Below, one piece after another: positions 35,600 through 43,900 of a stretch of 49,542 nt of DNA. The stretch covers positions 1-49,542 of the forward strand of contig CAYWNA010000077.1 in assembly GCA_964459305.1 (NCBI GenBank), in the 5' to 3' direction. Below the pieces are notes generated by a model. It ran no database searches and was not told where the DNA came from. It worked only from the letters and a program-made list of their open reading frames with translations. Position 1 is the stretch's first letter. Each line of letters opens with the position of its first letter. A program made the position numbers and the translations under genes. Source of the stretch: CAYWNA01 sp964459305 (lineage in GTDB: Bacteria; Planctomycetota; Planctomycetia; Pirellulales; Pirellulaceae).

Positions 35600-37564
35600 A
35601 TGCGACGATTTCACGAACATCAAGAACAAGCCAAACAGAACTCGGTTCGCCTGGTTCTGCTAATGGGCATCATGCAAGTCCTGACCGTCGCGTTGTCGGG
35701 GCTGGTCTTTGGCTATTTGTATGCCGCATGGGAGTTGCTGGGCCATTGGGAAGACCGCGACGCATTCTCGTTCGTGCAAGCTCTGTTGACCGGGGCACTG
35801 TTTGTAATGCCGTGCGTGGCGATGCTCATTGCGGTTTGCAGTCTGTGGAAATTCTACAGACTCAGAAAAGGCGGTTCTGAAGTCGCGCGTATGCTGCGAG
35901 CCGTATTGATCGAAGACGCTACGGATAACTCGCGTTTTCGGCGACTACTTAATACCGTCGAAGAACTTGCCGTTTCTTCCGGATTGCCTGTTCCGCCCGT
36001 CTACGTGATGTACGGAGAAAAGGGGATTAATGCGTTGGCGGCAGGTTACAGGCCGCAAGATGCGGTGATCGTTGTCACGGAAGGATGTGTGAATCGGCTC
36101 AACCGCGATCAGCTTCAAGGTGTGATGGCTCATGAGTTTAGTCATATCCTGAACGGCGACATTGCTCGGAATATGTGGTTGATGGCGTTTACCCACGGCA
36201 ACTACTGCATCATTCTGACAGCTCAGAGCTTGATTGAGGGCGATCCGATCGCACTTGTTGGTCCTGAGAAGGCGCCGCTATTGTTCAGCATACCGGCTTA
36301 TCTCTTGTGGGCATTGGGTCTACTAGGGGCATTTCTGGCTATGCTGTTTACGGCGCTGATCAAGCGCGAGGATGAATTCATGGCGGATGCCACGGCTGTG
36401 GAACTGACTCGTCTGCCCGATGGATTGAGCGAAGCCTTGCGTTTGATCGGCGGGAACAAGATGAAAGGCCGTGTACGTTGCCGAGCAGCTTTTGGAGCTA
36501 GTCACCTGTTTTTTGCCGACAGCGGATGGTCGTTGATGCGTTGGCTTGATCCGCATCCTCCGCTTGATGAGAGGATTATTAGGCTGCATCCAGAATGGGA
36601 TGGATACTACCTGTTCGAGCAGGCAGACGAAATCGGCGAATACATAGGCGCTTACCATGAAGTCGCCGAAATGCTCCACACGGAAAGAAGATCTTCCAAA
36701 CCGATGGCTTTGGCGGCGGTTGCTGCAGCCGTAGTGATCGACCATGGTTCCAATAGCGCGGACAACGAAGGCGATTTGCCGGAATGGCCGGCCGACGACA
36801 GCGACTGCGAGACACAACTTGTTGCCACAATGACGGAAATTGCCACCAACGAGCAGGGGGCAGCTCTGGTATTGGCCGGTTTGCGTTTGGATCAAATCGA
36901 GGAAACCCAGTCCCAAGACTTGCTGAAGAGAATCGATACGGCTGTTGCAGCCGGTTTTAGACAGATCCAACCGGGGCTATCTCGACTAACGGACGCGGAA
37001 AAGTTGGCACTATTTGACTGCTCGCTGGCAACGATTCGGAAAGCGCCGAAAGACGTCCTTCGTCGACTAACCAAGTTTGCCAAGGCTGCTGAGAATTCGG
37101 CCAAAAACGGAAAACGTGTTGACCATTGGGCCTGGCAACGGATTATCGGCCGGCAACTCAGCCGAGCTGGCGGCGGCAAACCACCTCACTCGCGATACGG
37201 CGACCTTCGCGAGGTTTGGCTTGAGGTAGTTATTCTCATATCAGCCCTAGTCAACGCAGACGGCGAAACGGATGCCGCCGGAAGGTACACGTTCATGCGC
37301 GCCATCGCGCATACTGAATTAGAGAACGTTGATCTACTTCCTTCCGAAGAATGTTCGGTCGAGCTTGTTGACAAAGCGATCGACAAACTATCGTATGTTG
37401 CGGCGCGTGAACGGCGCAAGTTGCTTCTTGCTTGCGGGGCTTGCTTGACCGCTGACCGGGAAATAAGTCTCAACGAAGCCTGGATGATCCGCGCTATTTG
37501 TTGCGGACTCAATTATCCAATGCCCGAAATGTTGCCCGGGCAACCAGTCGTTGCGGGAGCCTAG
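35600..37564 (+). CDS. M48 family membrane zinc metalloprotease with long C-terminal extension
   Basis: A 654-residue HtpX-like protease. Two N-terminal helices (about 17-45 and 59-85) precede the peptidase domain, which has H178-E179-x2-H182 (VMAHEFSHIL) and third zinc ligand Glu259 (EDEFMADATAVELTR); another hydrophobic hairpin lies at about 227-254. The C-terminal half (about 360-650) is extra compared with HtpX (about 290 residues): it includes LTDAEKLALFDCSLATIRKA and ACLTADREISLNEAWMIRAI, which look like TerB/DnaJ-N type helical modules. All zinc residues are intact, so activity is expected on membrane proteins. It is co-directional with lemA. Confidence 0.9.
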   Translation: MRRFHEHQEQAKQNSVRLVLLMGIMQVLTVALSGLVFGYLYAAWELLGHWEDRDAFSFVQALLTGALFVMPCVAMLIAVCSLWKFYRLRKGGSEVARMLRAVLIEDATDNSRFRRLLNTVEELAVSSGLPVPPVYVMYGEKGINALAAGYRPQDAVIVVTEGCVNRLNRDQLQGVMAHEFSHILNGDIARNMWLMAFTHGNYCIILTAQSLIEGDPIALVGPEKAPLLFSIPAYLLWALGLLGAFLAMLFTALIKREDEFMADATAVELTRLPDGLSEALRLIGGNKMKGRVRCRAAFGASHLFFADSGWSLMRWLDPHPPLDERIIRLHPEWDGYYLFEQADEIGEYIGAYHEVAEMLHTERRSSKPMALAAVAAAVVIDHGSNSADNEGDLPEWPADDSDCETQLVATMTEIATNEQGAALVLAGLRLDQIEETQSQDLLKRIDTAVAAGFRQIQPGLSRLTDAEKLALFDCSLATIRKAPKDVLRRLTKFAKAAENSAKNGKRVDHWAWQRIIGRQLSRAGGGKPPHSRYGDLREVWLEVVILISALVNADGETDAAGRYTFMRAIAHTELENVDLLPSEECSVELVDKAIDKLSYVAARERRKLLLACGACLTADREISLNEAWMIRAICCGLNYPMPEMLPGQPVVAGA

Positions 37565-37565
37565 T

Positions 37566-37830
37566 TGACTCCAGGCGCACGTGCTTTGCGATCTTCCGCA
37601 CCCAAACTTTGCTGGCCGCAAGGAAGTGTTCGTCGGACTCCACCGGGAACGCAAGAACGGGTTCGTAGCTGGTTTCGCTTTGTCCCTCGTTCGTGGCCGC
37701 GTTCCAATACTCACCGACGCGGTTTGGCAAGGGGCCGGCGCGTGCGAGCCAAAGGATCAACTCGTTGTTTGTGGGTCGATGGGCCGCAGTTTCATACAGA
37801 ATCCCCAAACGCAGGCAGTAGACACGAGTC
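37566..37830 (-). pseudogene. Decayed REP-associated (Y1) transposase-like remnant, including repeat copy B
   Basis: Minus-strand translation gives NNELILWLARAGPLPNR at 37744-37826 (repeat copy B), then SYEPVLAFPVESDEHFL and WVRKIAKHVRLEST. The last two resemble the FPVQxDxHFL and AWVxxTAxRLGLEST segments of TnpA-REP (RAYT) transposases, with the 60-70 residues that normally separate them missing. No catalytic HUH or Tyr motif remains. It starts directly after the M48 stop codon. The family call rests on short motifs recalled from memory. Confidence 0.4.
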
Positions 37831-38064
37831 CAAGTGACGCCATGGCAACACTTCGGCTCCGCGTAGCTTGACCACCATTTTATCCTGCCATAAAATCGCT
37901 ACTGTCGGTGGAAATCAAACTTCGCGTCGGCTGTCTGTAGATCATTGGAAATGCAGGAGTTGACGGATTCTTCGAGGAAGCGACTCAAATGCCGACGTAC
38001 CTCGCAGGCATTCCGTCACCACTCGTGGCGTCATGCTGGTGCCGGAAGAAAGGGACAGTCCGTG

Positions 38065-38838
38065 ATGAGCCGACTAGCCGATATCGCCGAAGCGTTCCTG
38101 CAGATCCACCTCTCAAGGAAACTCGACGCTTCGGTTGAGTTCGACATGGGCGCACTGTCGATTGACGATGCCTATGAGGTCCAGCGACAGGTGATTGCTG
38201 TTCGCGAGTCGAGGGGCGACCGAGTGGTCGGCCACAAAGTCGGATGCACGAGCAAGGCCATCCGCCAGCAGTTCGGCTTAAACGAACCGATCCGTGGTCG
38301 GCTCATGGCCCCACACATCCACTACGGCGACGCTGTGCTCAATTGGAACGACTATCTTGATTTGGCAGTGGAACCCGAATTGGTTTTCGGGGTTGGGCAG
38401 GATGTGCGATCAGAGATCGGAGATGGGGAGGAACTTCTCGACGTGATTGAATGGGTCGCCCCCGGAATCGAGATTCACAATTACAGGTTCTGGCTTGGAG
38501 GGCCAACTTCGCAGGAGCTCATCGCCTCGAACGGCATCTTTGCGGGTCTCGTGGTCGGCGAGCAGAGGATCTTGCCCGCGGCTCTCGATTTGGAGGGCGT
38601 TGGAATATTCCGCAACGGACAATTGGAGGCATCGGGAATCGGGGCCGAGATCATGGGTGGTCCGCTCAAGTCGTTGCGGTGGCTCGCCAATCACCTCATT
38701 CGCCAAGGCGAACATCTTCGGGCTGGACAACTTGTGATCCCCGGATCGGCAGTGGAACTCGTATCGGTCGAGCCGGGTGACCGGATCACTGCCCGTTTCA
38801 CACGGGTCGGGAGCGTTGAGACAAAGTTCTCTGCTTAG
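38065..38838 (+). CDS. 2-keto-4-pentenoate hydratase / fumarylacetoacetate hydrolase family protein
   Basis: A 257-residue enzyme of the MhpD/FAH fold. ATG 38065 gives the usual family length; agggac lies about ten bases upstream, and the frame to 37945 has no homology. Marks are SIDDAYEVQRQVIA, VVGHKVGCTSKAIRQQFGL, PIRGRL, a metal-site stretch with AVEPELVFGVGQD (the E-x-E of the family) and APGIEIHNYRFW, and KSLRWLANHLIRQG near the end. MhpD hydrates 2-hydroxypentadienoate in aromatic meta-cleavage; relatives decarboxylate oxalocrotonate or cleave acylpyruvates. No ring-cleavage dioxygenase, aldolase or semialdehyde dehydrogenase of that pathway lies beside it, so the substrate stays open. 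Confidence 0.85.
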   Translation: MSRLADIAEAFLQIHLSRKLDASVEFDMGALSIDDAYEVQRQVIAVRESRGDRVVGHKVGCTSKAIRQQFGLNEPIRGRLMAPHIHYGDAVLNWNDYLDLAVEPELVFGVGQDVRSEIGDGEELLDVIEWVAPGIEIHNYRFWLGGPTSQELIASNGIFAGLVVGEQRILPAALDLEGVGIFRNGQLEASGIGAEIMGGPLKSLRWLANHLIRQGEHLRAGQLVIPGSAVELVSVEPGDRITARFTRVGSVETKFSA

Positions 38839-38961
38839 CTGCGGGCTAGGACGAGGTCGAGCCGCGTCTCATTTCTCTGGGCGGGTGCACCAGGATGCTC
38901 CAGAGATTCCGAATCCCTGAGCGTGATCTCTGGGGCGAATGGACCGGCTGAGTTGCCCAGC

Positions 38962-39783
38962 TCAAAGTCCACCAACTCGACTGGAATCCCGCGGGGCACA
39001 GGAATAGGTTTGTAGCTGGATTCGCAAGAATTCCTCACGGATCGTGTCCAGGTGGCGTGTTCGCGTCTCCGCTTCCTGACGTGCCTTGGCTTCGCTCCAC
39101 ACGAAAATCACTCGATACTTTCGACGTACCTTCTTGCCATTCACGTCGCCTTTGAGCGTGTCCCAGAGTTCGAACGCTTCGTACTGGTCGCGCTGCTCGG
39201 CGGGAAGATGGGCTTGGCTCTTGGGAAAGTAGTCCACCGGTTGGAGGCGGTCTCGGAATTGGCGAAACTTGTCTTGCCAGTGCACCTGCATCGCACCGGC
39301 GCAAAGAAAACGTCCGCCGCCAGCACTCACAGTCAGCAGGTTCTCCGCCGTATCGGTCTTGGAATCTCCAATGTAGAGGAAGTCGCTGGTGCCCAGCGTT
39401 TGAGCCAATTGTTTAAGATTCTGCAAATGCGTAGGCGATTCCGACGCGTTCCCGTCCAGCGGCAGATGACCGACCGGTACGCCTCCGTCGCCCGTGACGT
39501 TCAGGCCTGCCTGAATCTGTCTGACGTCCTTGCGTCCGCTTTTGGCACGGCCATAGTAGTCCGCCAGCCCCGCCTTTTCGGCCCACTGACCGGTCTTGTA
39601 CATGGCCTTGGGCTGCAGCAGGCGATTGGCAATGAGAATCTCGACCAGCGTTTCCAAGGGTATGTTTCCTTCCCAAGGTATTGCTTCATCAATCACGGAA
39701 GCCAGATCGAGACGGCGAAAGTAACAGGAGATCGCCGGCCACGCGCCGATGATCTGGGTGTCAAAACGAGTTGTGGCGTCCAT
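38962..39783 (-). pseudogene. IS1634-type transposase remnant (DUF4277 N-terminus), internally deleted and truncated
   Basis: 273 codons remain of a protein family normally about 450-600 residues long. Residues 1-76 match the DUF4277 domain (LASVIDEAIPWEGNIPLETL; QWAEKAGLADYYG). The reading then jumps to SGRKDVRQIQAGLNVTGDGG and VPVGHLPLDGNASESPTHLQ, omitting the stretch that holds the first catalytic Asp of the DDE triad; the DSK Asp (FLYIGDSKTD) is kept. After RHLDTIREEFLRIQ the homology stops and unrelated sequence completes the frame. It cannot be an active transposase. Terminal inverted repeats and target duplications were not found. Confidence 0.75.
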
Positions 39784-39903
39784 CCTTGGACCTCCTTAGC
39801 GAAACTATCCATAGCGGAACTACCAGACATCCGCAATTCGCCAAAGATGCCAAAATGCCACGATCAGGTCATCAGCAAATACAAAAACTCTAACGGGGAG
39901 GCG

Positions 39904-39928
39904 GTGGCTGAAATTTCCCTTCAGCCAC
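39904..39928. repeat. Short inverted repeat, 9-bp arms
   Basis: gtggctgaa (39904-39912) pairs perfectly with ttcagccac (39920-39928) across a 7-nt loop. It lies about 120 bp upstream of the transposase remnant and could be an end of the old element or an independent hairpin. Confidence 0.6.
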
Positions 39929-39941
39929 TGCTTTGCCACTA

Positions 39942-39979
39942 AGAATTCAGACGGATTACGCCCGCACCGCCTGAATTCT
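39942..39979. repeat. AGAATTCAG palindromic repeat
   Basis: agaattcag (39942-39950) pairs with ctgaattct (39971-39979). The sequence between contains cggattacg, and the block continues with cgcgaatccag. A similar cggattacgcgc string occurs in the loop of the repeat at 15367-15445, hinting at shared ancestry among the palindromes. Confidence 0.65.
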
Positions 39980-40081
39980 CGCGAATCCAGCTACGAGTTC
40001 TGTCGACGAATCCTTGCCATCCCGCAACCCCATTCCTGCGCCCGTCGAGCCCAACGGATCAGTCTTGACAGACAATGAAAT

Positions 40082-40100
40082 ACTAATAGCATTTATTATC
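40082..40100. promoter_or_regulatory. Candidate Fur-box-like site upstream of the Fur-family gene
   Basis: actaatagcatttattatc matches 12 of 19 positions of the classical Fur box and contains taata-gcatt-tatta dyad symmetry. It lies in an AT-rich patch of a GC-rich region, with TTGACA at 40065-40070 close by, about 200 bp before the fur-like start. Fur-family genes are often autoregulated. The match is modest and may be chance. Confidence 0.3.
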
Positions 40101-40140
40101 GTTTACGATTCGTACCCTGTTTCCGGGAACGTGTGCGCTG

Positions 40141-40260
40141 TTATACCACCCGCGGCCAAGTTTGACACATTTCATAGAAACCCGAAGCGTAAGCGAGGCA
40201 ACGCGTTACATCCTCGCTCACGCTTCGGGTTACGATCAATCCTGGCCGCGGGCGGTATAA
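40141..40260. repeat. Nested palindromic repeat: outer TTATACCACCCGC arms, inner AACCCGAAGCG arms
   Basis: Outer arms 40141-40158 and 40243-40260 pair at 17 of 18 positions. Inside them, aacccgaagcgtaagcgagg (40179-40198) pairs with 40212-40231 at 19 of 20, around a 13-nt loop. It lies directly upstream of the Fur-family gene. Confidence 0.9.
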
Positions 40261-40296
40261 CCGCAAGATCTCAGCCCGCCGTGTGAGAGCGTTGGA

Positions 40297-40734
40297 ATGA
40301 CTCGCAACGAGATGCAGCGAAAGACGACACAGCGAAAGGTGATCCTGGAGGAACTCTGCAAAGTCACATCCCATCCCACGGCTGTCGAGCTCTACGAGAT
40401 CGTGCGGGGGCAACTGCCCAGGATCAGCCTCGGCACGGTGTATCGTAACCTCGACCTTCTCTCGAAGAATGGCACGATCCAGAAGTTGACTCTGGGGGGC
40501 TCCGAGGCCCGATTCGACAGCAACGCCGCACCGCACTGCCATGTTCGGTGCGAGGATTGTGGCCGCGTCGACGATGTGCATGATCTGCCCACCGAGTTCA
40601 TACGGGACGTACCCGATAGGGCCGCCGGGTACGAGATTCTTGGTTATCGGCTGGAATTCTTCGGATTATGTCCTGCCTGCAGGGACAACGGGAAGGCGGA
40701 GAACCGCAATCGTGCGGACACGTTGAGAACCTAG
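40297..40734 (+). CDS. Fur-family metal/peroxide-responsive transcriptional regulator
   Basis: A 145-residue DNA-binding repressor of the Fur/PerR/Zur superfamily. The N-terminal winged helix contains TTQRKVILEELCKVTSHPTA and the recognition region ISLGTVYRNLDLLSKNGTIQ. The dimerisation domain has the regulatory metal site around HCHVRCEDCG and the structural zinc CxxC pairs CEDC and CPAC. The short C-terminus and RFDSN/HCHVRC arrangement look closer to PerR or general Fur than to Zur, but the metal specificity cannot be decided by eye. No iron uptake, catalase or peroxiredoxin gene is adjacent. A Fur-box-like site and a strong nested palindrome lie upstream. Confidence 0.9.
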   Translation: MTRNEMQRKTTQRKVILEELCKVTSHPTAVELYEIVRGQLPRISLGTVYRNLDLLSKNGTIQKLTLGGSEARFDSNAAPHCHVRCEDCGRVDDVHDLPTEFIRDVPDRAAGYEILGYRLEFFGLCPACRDNGKAENRNRADTLRT

Positions 40735-40810
40735 CGATTCTGTTGGTGGACGGATGCGTCGTCGTCACCGTGTGCAGCACGCTTCACTCCAGTAACCCCC
40801 TGAGACCCGA

Positions 40811-40829
40811 GGGCCCATCGTGATGGCCC
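40811..40829 (+). other. Hairpin in the metH leader
   Basis: gggcccatc (40811-40819) pairs with gatggccc (40822-40829) apart from one bulged C, about 120 bases before the metH start. No cobalamin, SAM or SAH riboswitch core was recognised around it, and no U-tract follows. Confidence 0.4.
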
Positions 40830-40949
40830 GGTTGTACCAGACGGACTAGGACGTGACACTGCTCTCTGGCCATGGCGCTGGGTTCGATTACGGTCCCGGG
40901 AAACACGCTACGAATGACAGATATGGAGCACGAACCAGAAGGCGACTCA

Positions 40950-43900
40950 ATGAGGACCGAAGCATGTGCGCTGTTTGGCGGGAGGATCGCCGAGCGAATT
41001 CTGATACTCGACGGCGCTATGGGGACCATGATTCAGCGGCTGGCGCTGGGCGAGGCCGAGTTTCGTGGATCGCAGTATGCCGACCACGGGCATGATTTGC
41101 TGGGCTGCAACGACCTGCTCTCCGTGACCCAGCCCGATGCGATCACGGCGATCCATCGCGCGTACTTGGACGCCGGCGCCGACATCATCTGTACCAACAC
41201 GTTCAATGCCAACTCCACATCGCTCGAAGACTACGATTTGGCGGGCGAGGTACAACGAATCAATCGCGCCGCGGTAGACTGCGCCCGCCAAGCGGTTATC
41301 GAGGCAGACGGCGCTGGGCCCCGGCTCGTCGCCGGAGCTATCGGACCAACCAATCGCACCGCCTCGCTCTCGCCGGATGTAAACGATCCAGGCTATCGCG
41401 CGGTGACCTTCGACGACTTGGTGGCGGCCTACGGAGAGCAGGTGGCCGCGTTGACCGAATCCGGAGTCGACATTTTATTGCCGGAGACCGTCTTTGATAC
41501 GCTTAACCTGAAGGCGTGTCTTTTTGCGATCGAGCAGTACTTCGACGAGCACCAGGTCCGACTTCCCGTGATGGTCTCGGTCACGATCACCGATCGAAGT
41601 GGCCGAACACTTTCGGGCCAGACGCTGGAGGCATTCTATGTTTCGGTCGCCCACGCCAATCTGGCGAGCATTGGGATCAACTGTGCGTTGGGGCCCGATC
41701 TGATGCGGGCACATGTGGAAGAGCTGTCGAGGATCTGTCCCTTGCCGACCAGTTGCCATCCCAACGCCGGTTTGCCGAACGAATTCGGTGAATACGATTT
41801 GGCGCCCAACGAGATGGCCCGCGCGTTGGGCGAGTTCGCGGCCAACGGGTGGCTGAATATCGTTGGCGGGTGTTGCGGGACCACGCCCGATCACATCCGC
41901 GCGATTGCCGATGCCGTTTCCGTATTGCCGCCCCGGCGCCCGCCGCAGCCGCGATCCGGCTCGTTCTACAGCGGCTTGGAACCGCTGGCGGTGCAGGCCG
42001 ACAGCACGCTGACGATGATCGGCGAGCGGACGAACGTCTCCGGCTCACGCAAGTTCGCGCGGCTCGTCCGGGGCGAAAAACTCGGCGAGGCTGTTTCTGT
42101 CGCCCGCCGGCAGGTGGAGGGCGGGGCAAACGTCGTGGATGTGAACATGGACGACGGTTTGCTCGACGGACCGGCGATGATGAGCAAGTTCCTGAACCGG
42201 ATTGCGGCCGAGCCGGACGTGGCTCGTGTGCCCGTGATGATCGACAGCTCGGATTGGTCGACGCTCGAAGCGGGCCTCAAGTGTGTGCAAGGGAAGGCGA
42301 TCGTCAACTCGATCAGCATGAAGGAGGGCGAAGAGGCATTCCTGAATCAGGCGCGTTTGGTGCGGCGTTATGGGGCAGCGTGCGTGGTGATGATGTTCGA
42401 CGAGGAGGGGCAGGCGGTCACAGTCGAGCACAAGTTGCGAATCGCGGAGCGGGCGTATCGCTTGCTCACCGAGCGGGCTGGGATGCCGGCCTCGGACATC
42501 ATTTTCGATCCAAACGTCCTGGCGGTCGGGACCGGCATCGAAGAGCACAACACGTACGCGGTGAACTTCGTCGAGGCGATTCGCGAGATCAAGCGGACGC
42601 TCCCCGACGTAAAGATATCGGGCGGGATCAGTAACGTCTCGTTCGCTTTCCGCGGCAACCAGGCCGTCCGCGAAGCAATGCACGCAGCGTTCCTATACCA
42701 TGGGATCCGCGCTGGGCTGGATATGGCGATTGTCAACGCTGGTCAATTGGCGGTCTACGAGGAGATCGAGCCCGAATTGCTCGAACACGTGGAAGACGTG
42801 CTCTGGAACCGTCGCGCCGACGCCACCGAACGGCTGGTCGAATTTGGCGCCACGATCACGGGAGATCGCAGACGCAGCCAAGGGGCAGATCTTGCGTGGC
42901 GCGAGGCCCCGGTCGAGCGGCGGCTCAGTCACGCTTTGGTCAACGGAATCCTCGATTTCGTTGATGCGGATGTGGAAGAAGCCCGTCAGCAATACGATCG
43001 CTGCCTGGATGTCATCGAAGGGCCGCTCATGGAAGGCATGAAGGTCGTAGGGGATCTGTTCGGCGAGGGCAAGATGTTTCTGCCCCAGGTGGTCAAGAGT
43101 GCCCGGGTGATGAAGCAGGCGGTTGCCCACCTGCTGCCCTATATGGAGACCGAGAAATCGGCCGACGGATCCGCGTCGTCCACGCGAGGCACGATTGTGC
43201 TGGCCACGGTCAAGGGCGACGTGCACGACATCGGCAAGAATATTGTTGGGATTGTGCTCAGCTGTAACAACTACGAGATCATCGACCTCGGGGTGATGGT
43301 CCCCAGCGAACAGATCTTCGAGACGGCGGTCGAGCAGCAGGCGGATATGATTGGGCTGAGCGGCCTGATAACACCGAGCCTCGAGGAGATGATCCACGTC
43401 GCCGCCGAGGCAAATCGTCTGGGGTTGACGTTGCCGCTGTTGATCGGCGGGGCCACGACGAGCCCCAAGCACACGGCGGTCAAAATCGCTCCAGCCTACC
43501 CGCACGAGGTGATCCACGTCCGAGACGCATCACGAGTTGCGGGTGTGGTCGAGCGGCTGATGGACCCAAATCGCCGAGCAGAGATGGACGCAGAGAACCG
43601 GGCTCAGCAGCGACAATGGGCCGAGTCCTTTGCCAAACACCGGCAGCAAGAGCGAATTCCGTACCACGAAGCGGTGTCGCACGCGTTCGATGGCGACTGG
43701 GAGAACGTGCAGATCGAGACTCCGTCGTTCACCGGAACGCGGGTCCTGGACGATTACCCGCTGGACGAGTTGGCCACCTACATCGACTGGTCGCCGTTTT
43801 TCTGGGCGTGGGAACTCCGAGGCAAGTACCCGCAGATTCTCGAGCATCCGGAACGTGGACCGCAGGCCCAGAAACTGTTTGACGATGGCCAATCGTTGCT

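Larger units (their letters stand above)
39784..40296. other. 513-bp repeat-packed spacer before the Fur-family gene
   Basis: It holds three separate inverted-repeat structures (39904-39928, 39942-39979, 40141-40260) and an AT-rich island at about 40070-40110. The short reading frame at 40014-40286 is made of these repeats and is not considered a gene. Confidence 0.7.

Noticed and set aside
38835..39038. Short minus-strand frame at the end of the transposase relic
   Set aside because: It overlaps the relic and has no recognisable domain; it is treated as sequence adjoining the truncation.
40014..40286. 90-codon frame before the Fur-family gene
   Set aside because: It is built from the AT-rich island and the nested palindrome and has no ribosome-binding site or protein-like composition.
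40735..40949. Riboswitch (cobalamin, SAM or SAH) upstream of metH
   Set aside because: A hairpin exists, but none of the conserved cores of these classes could be recognised.
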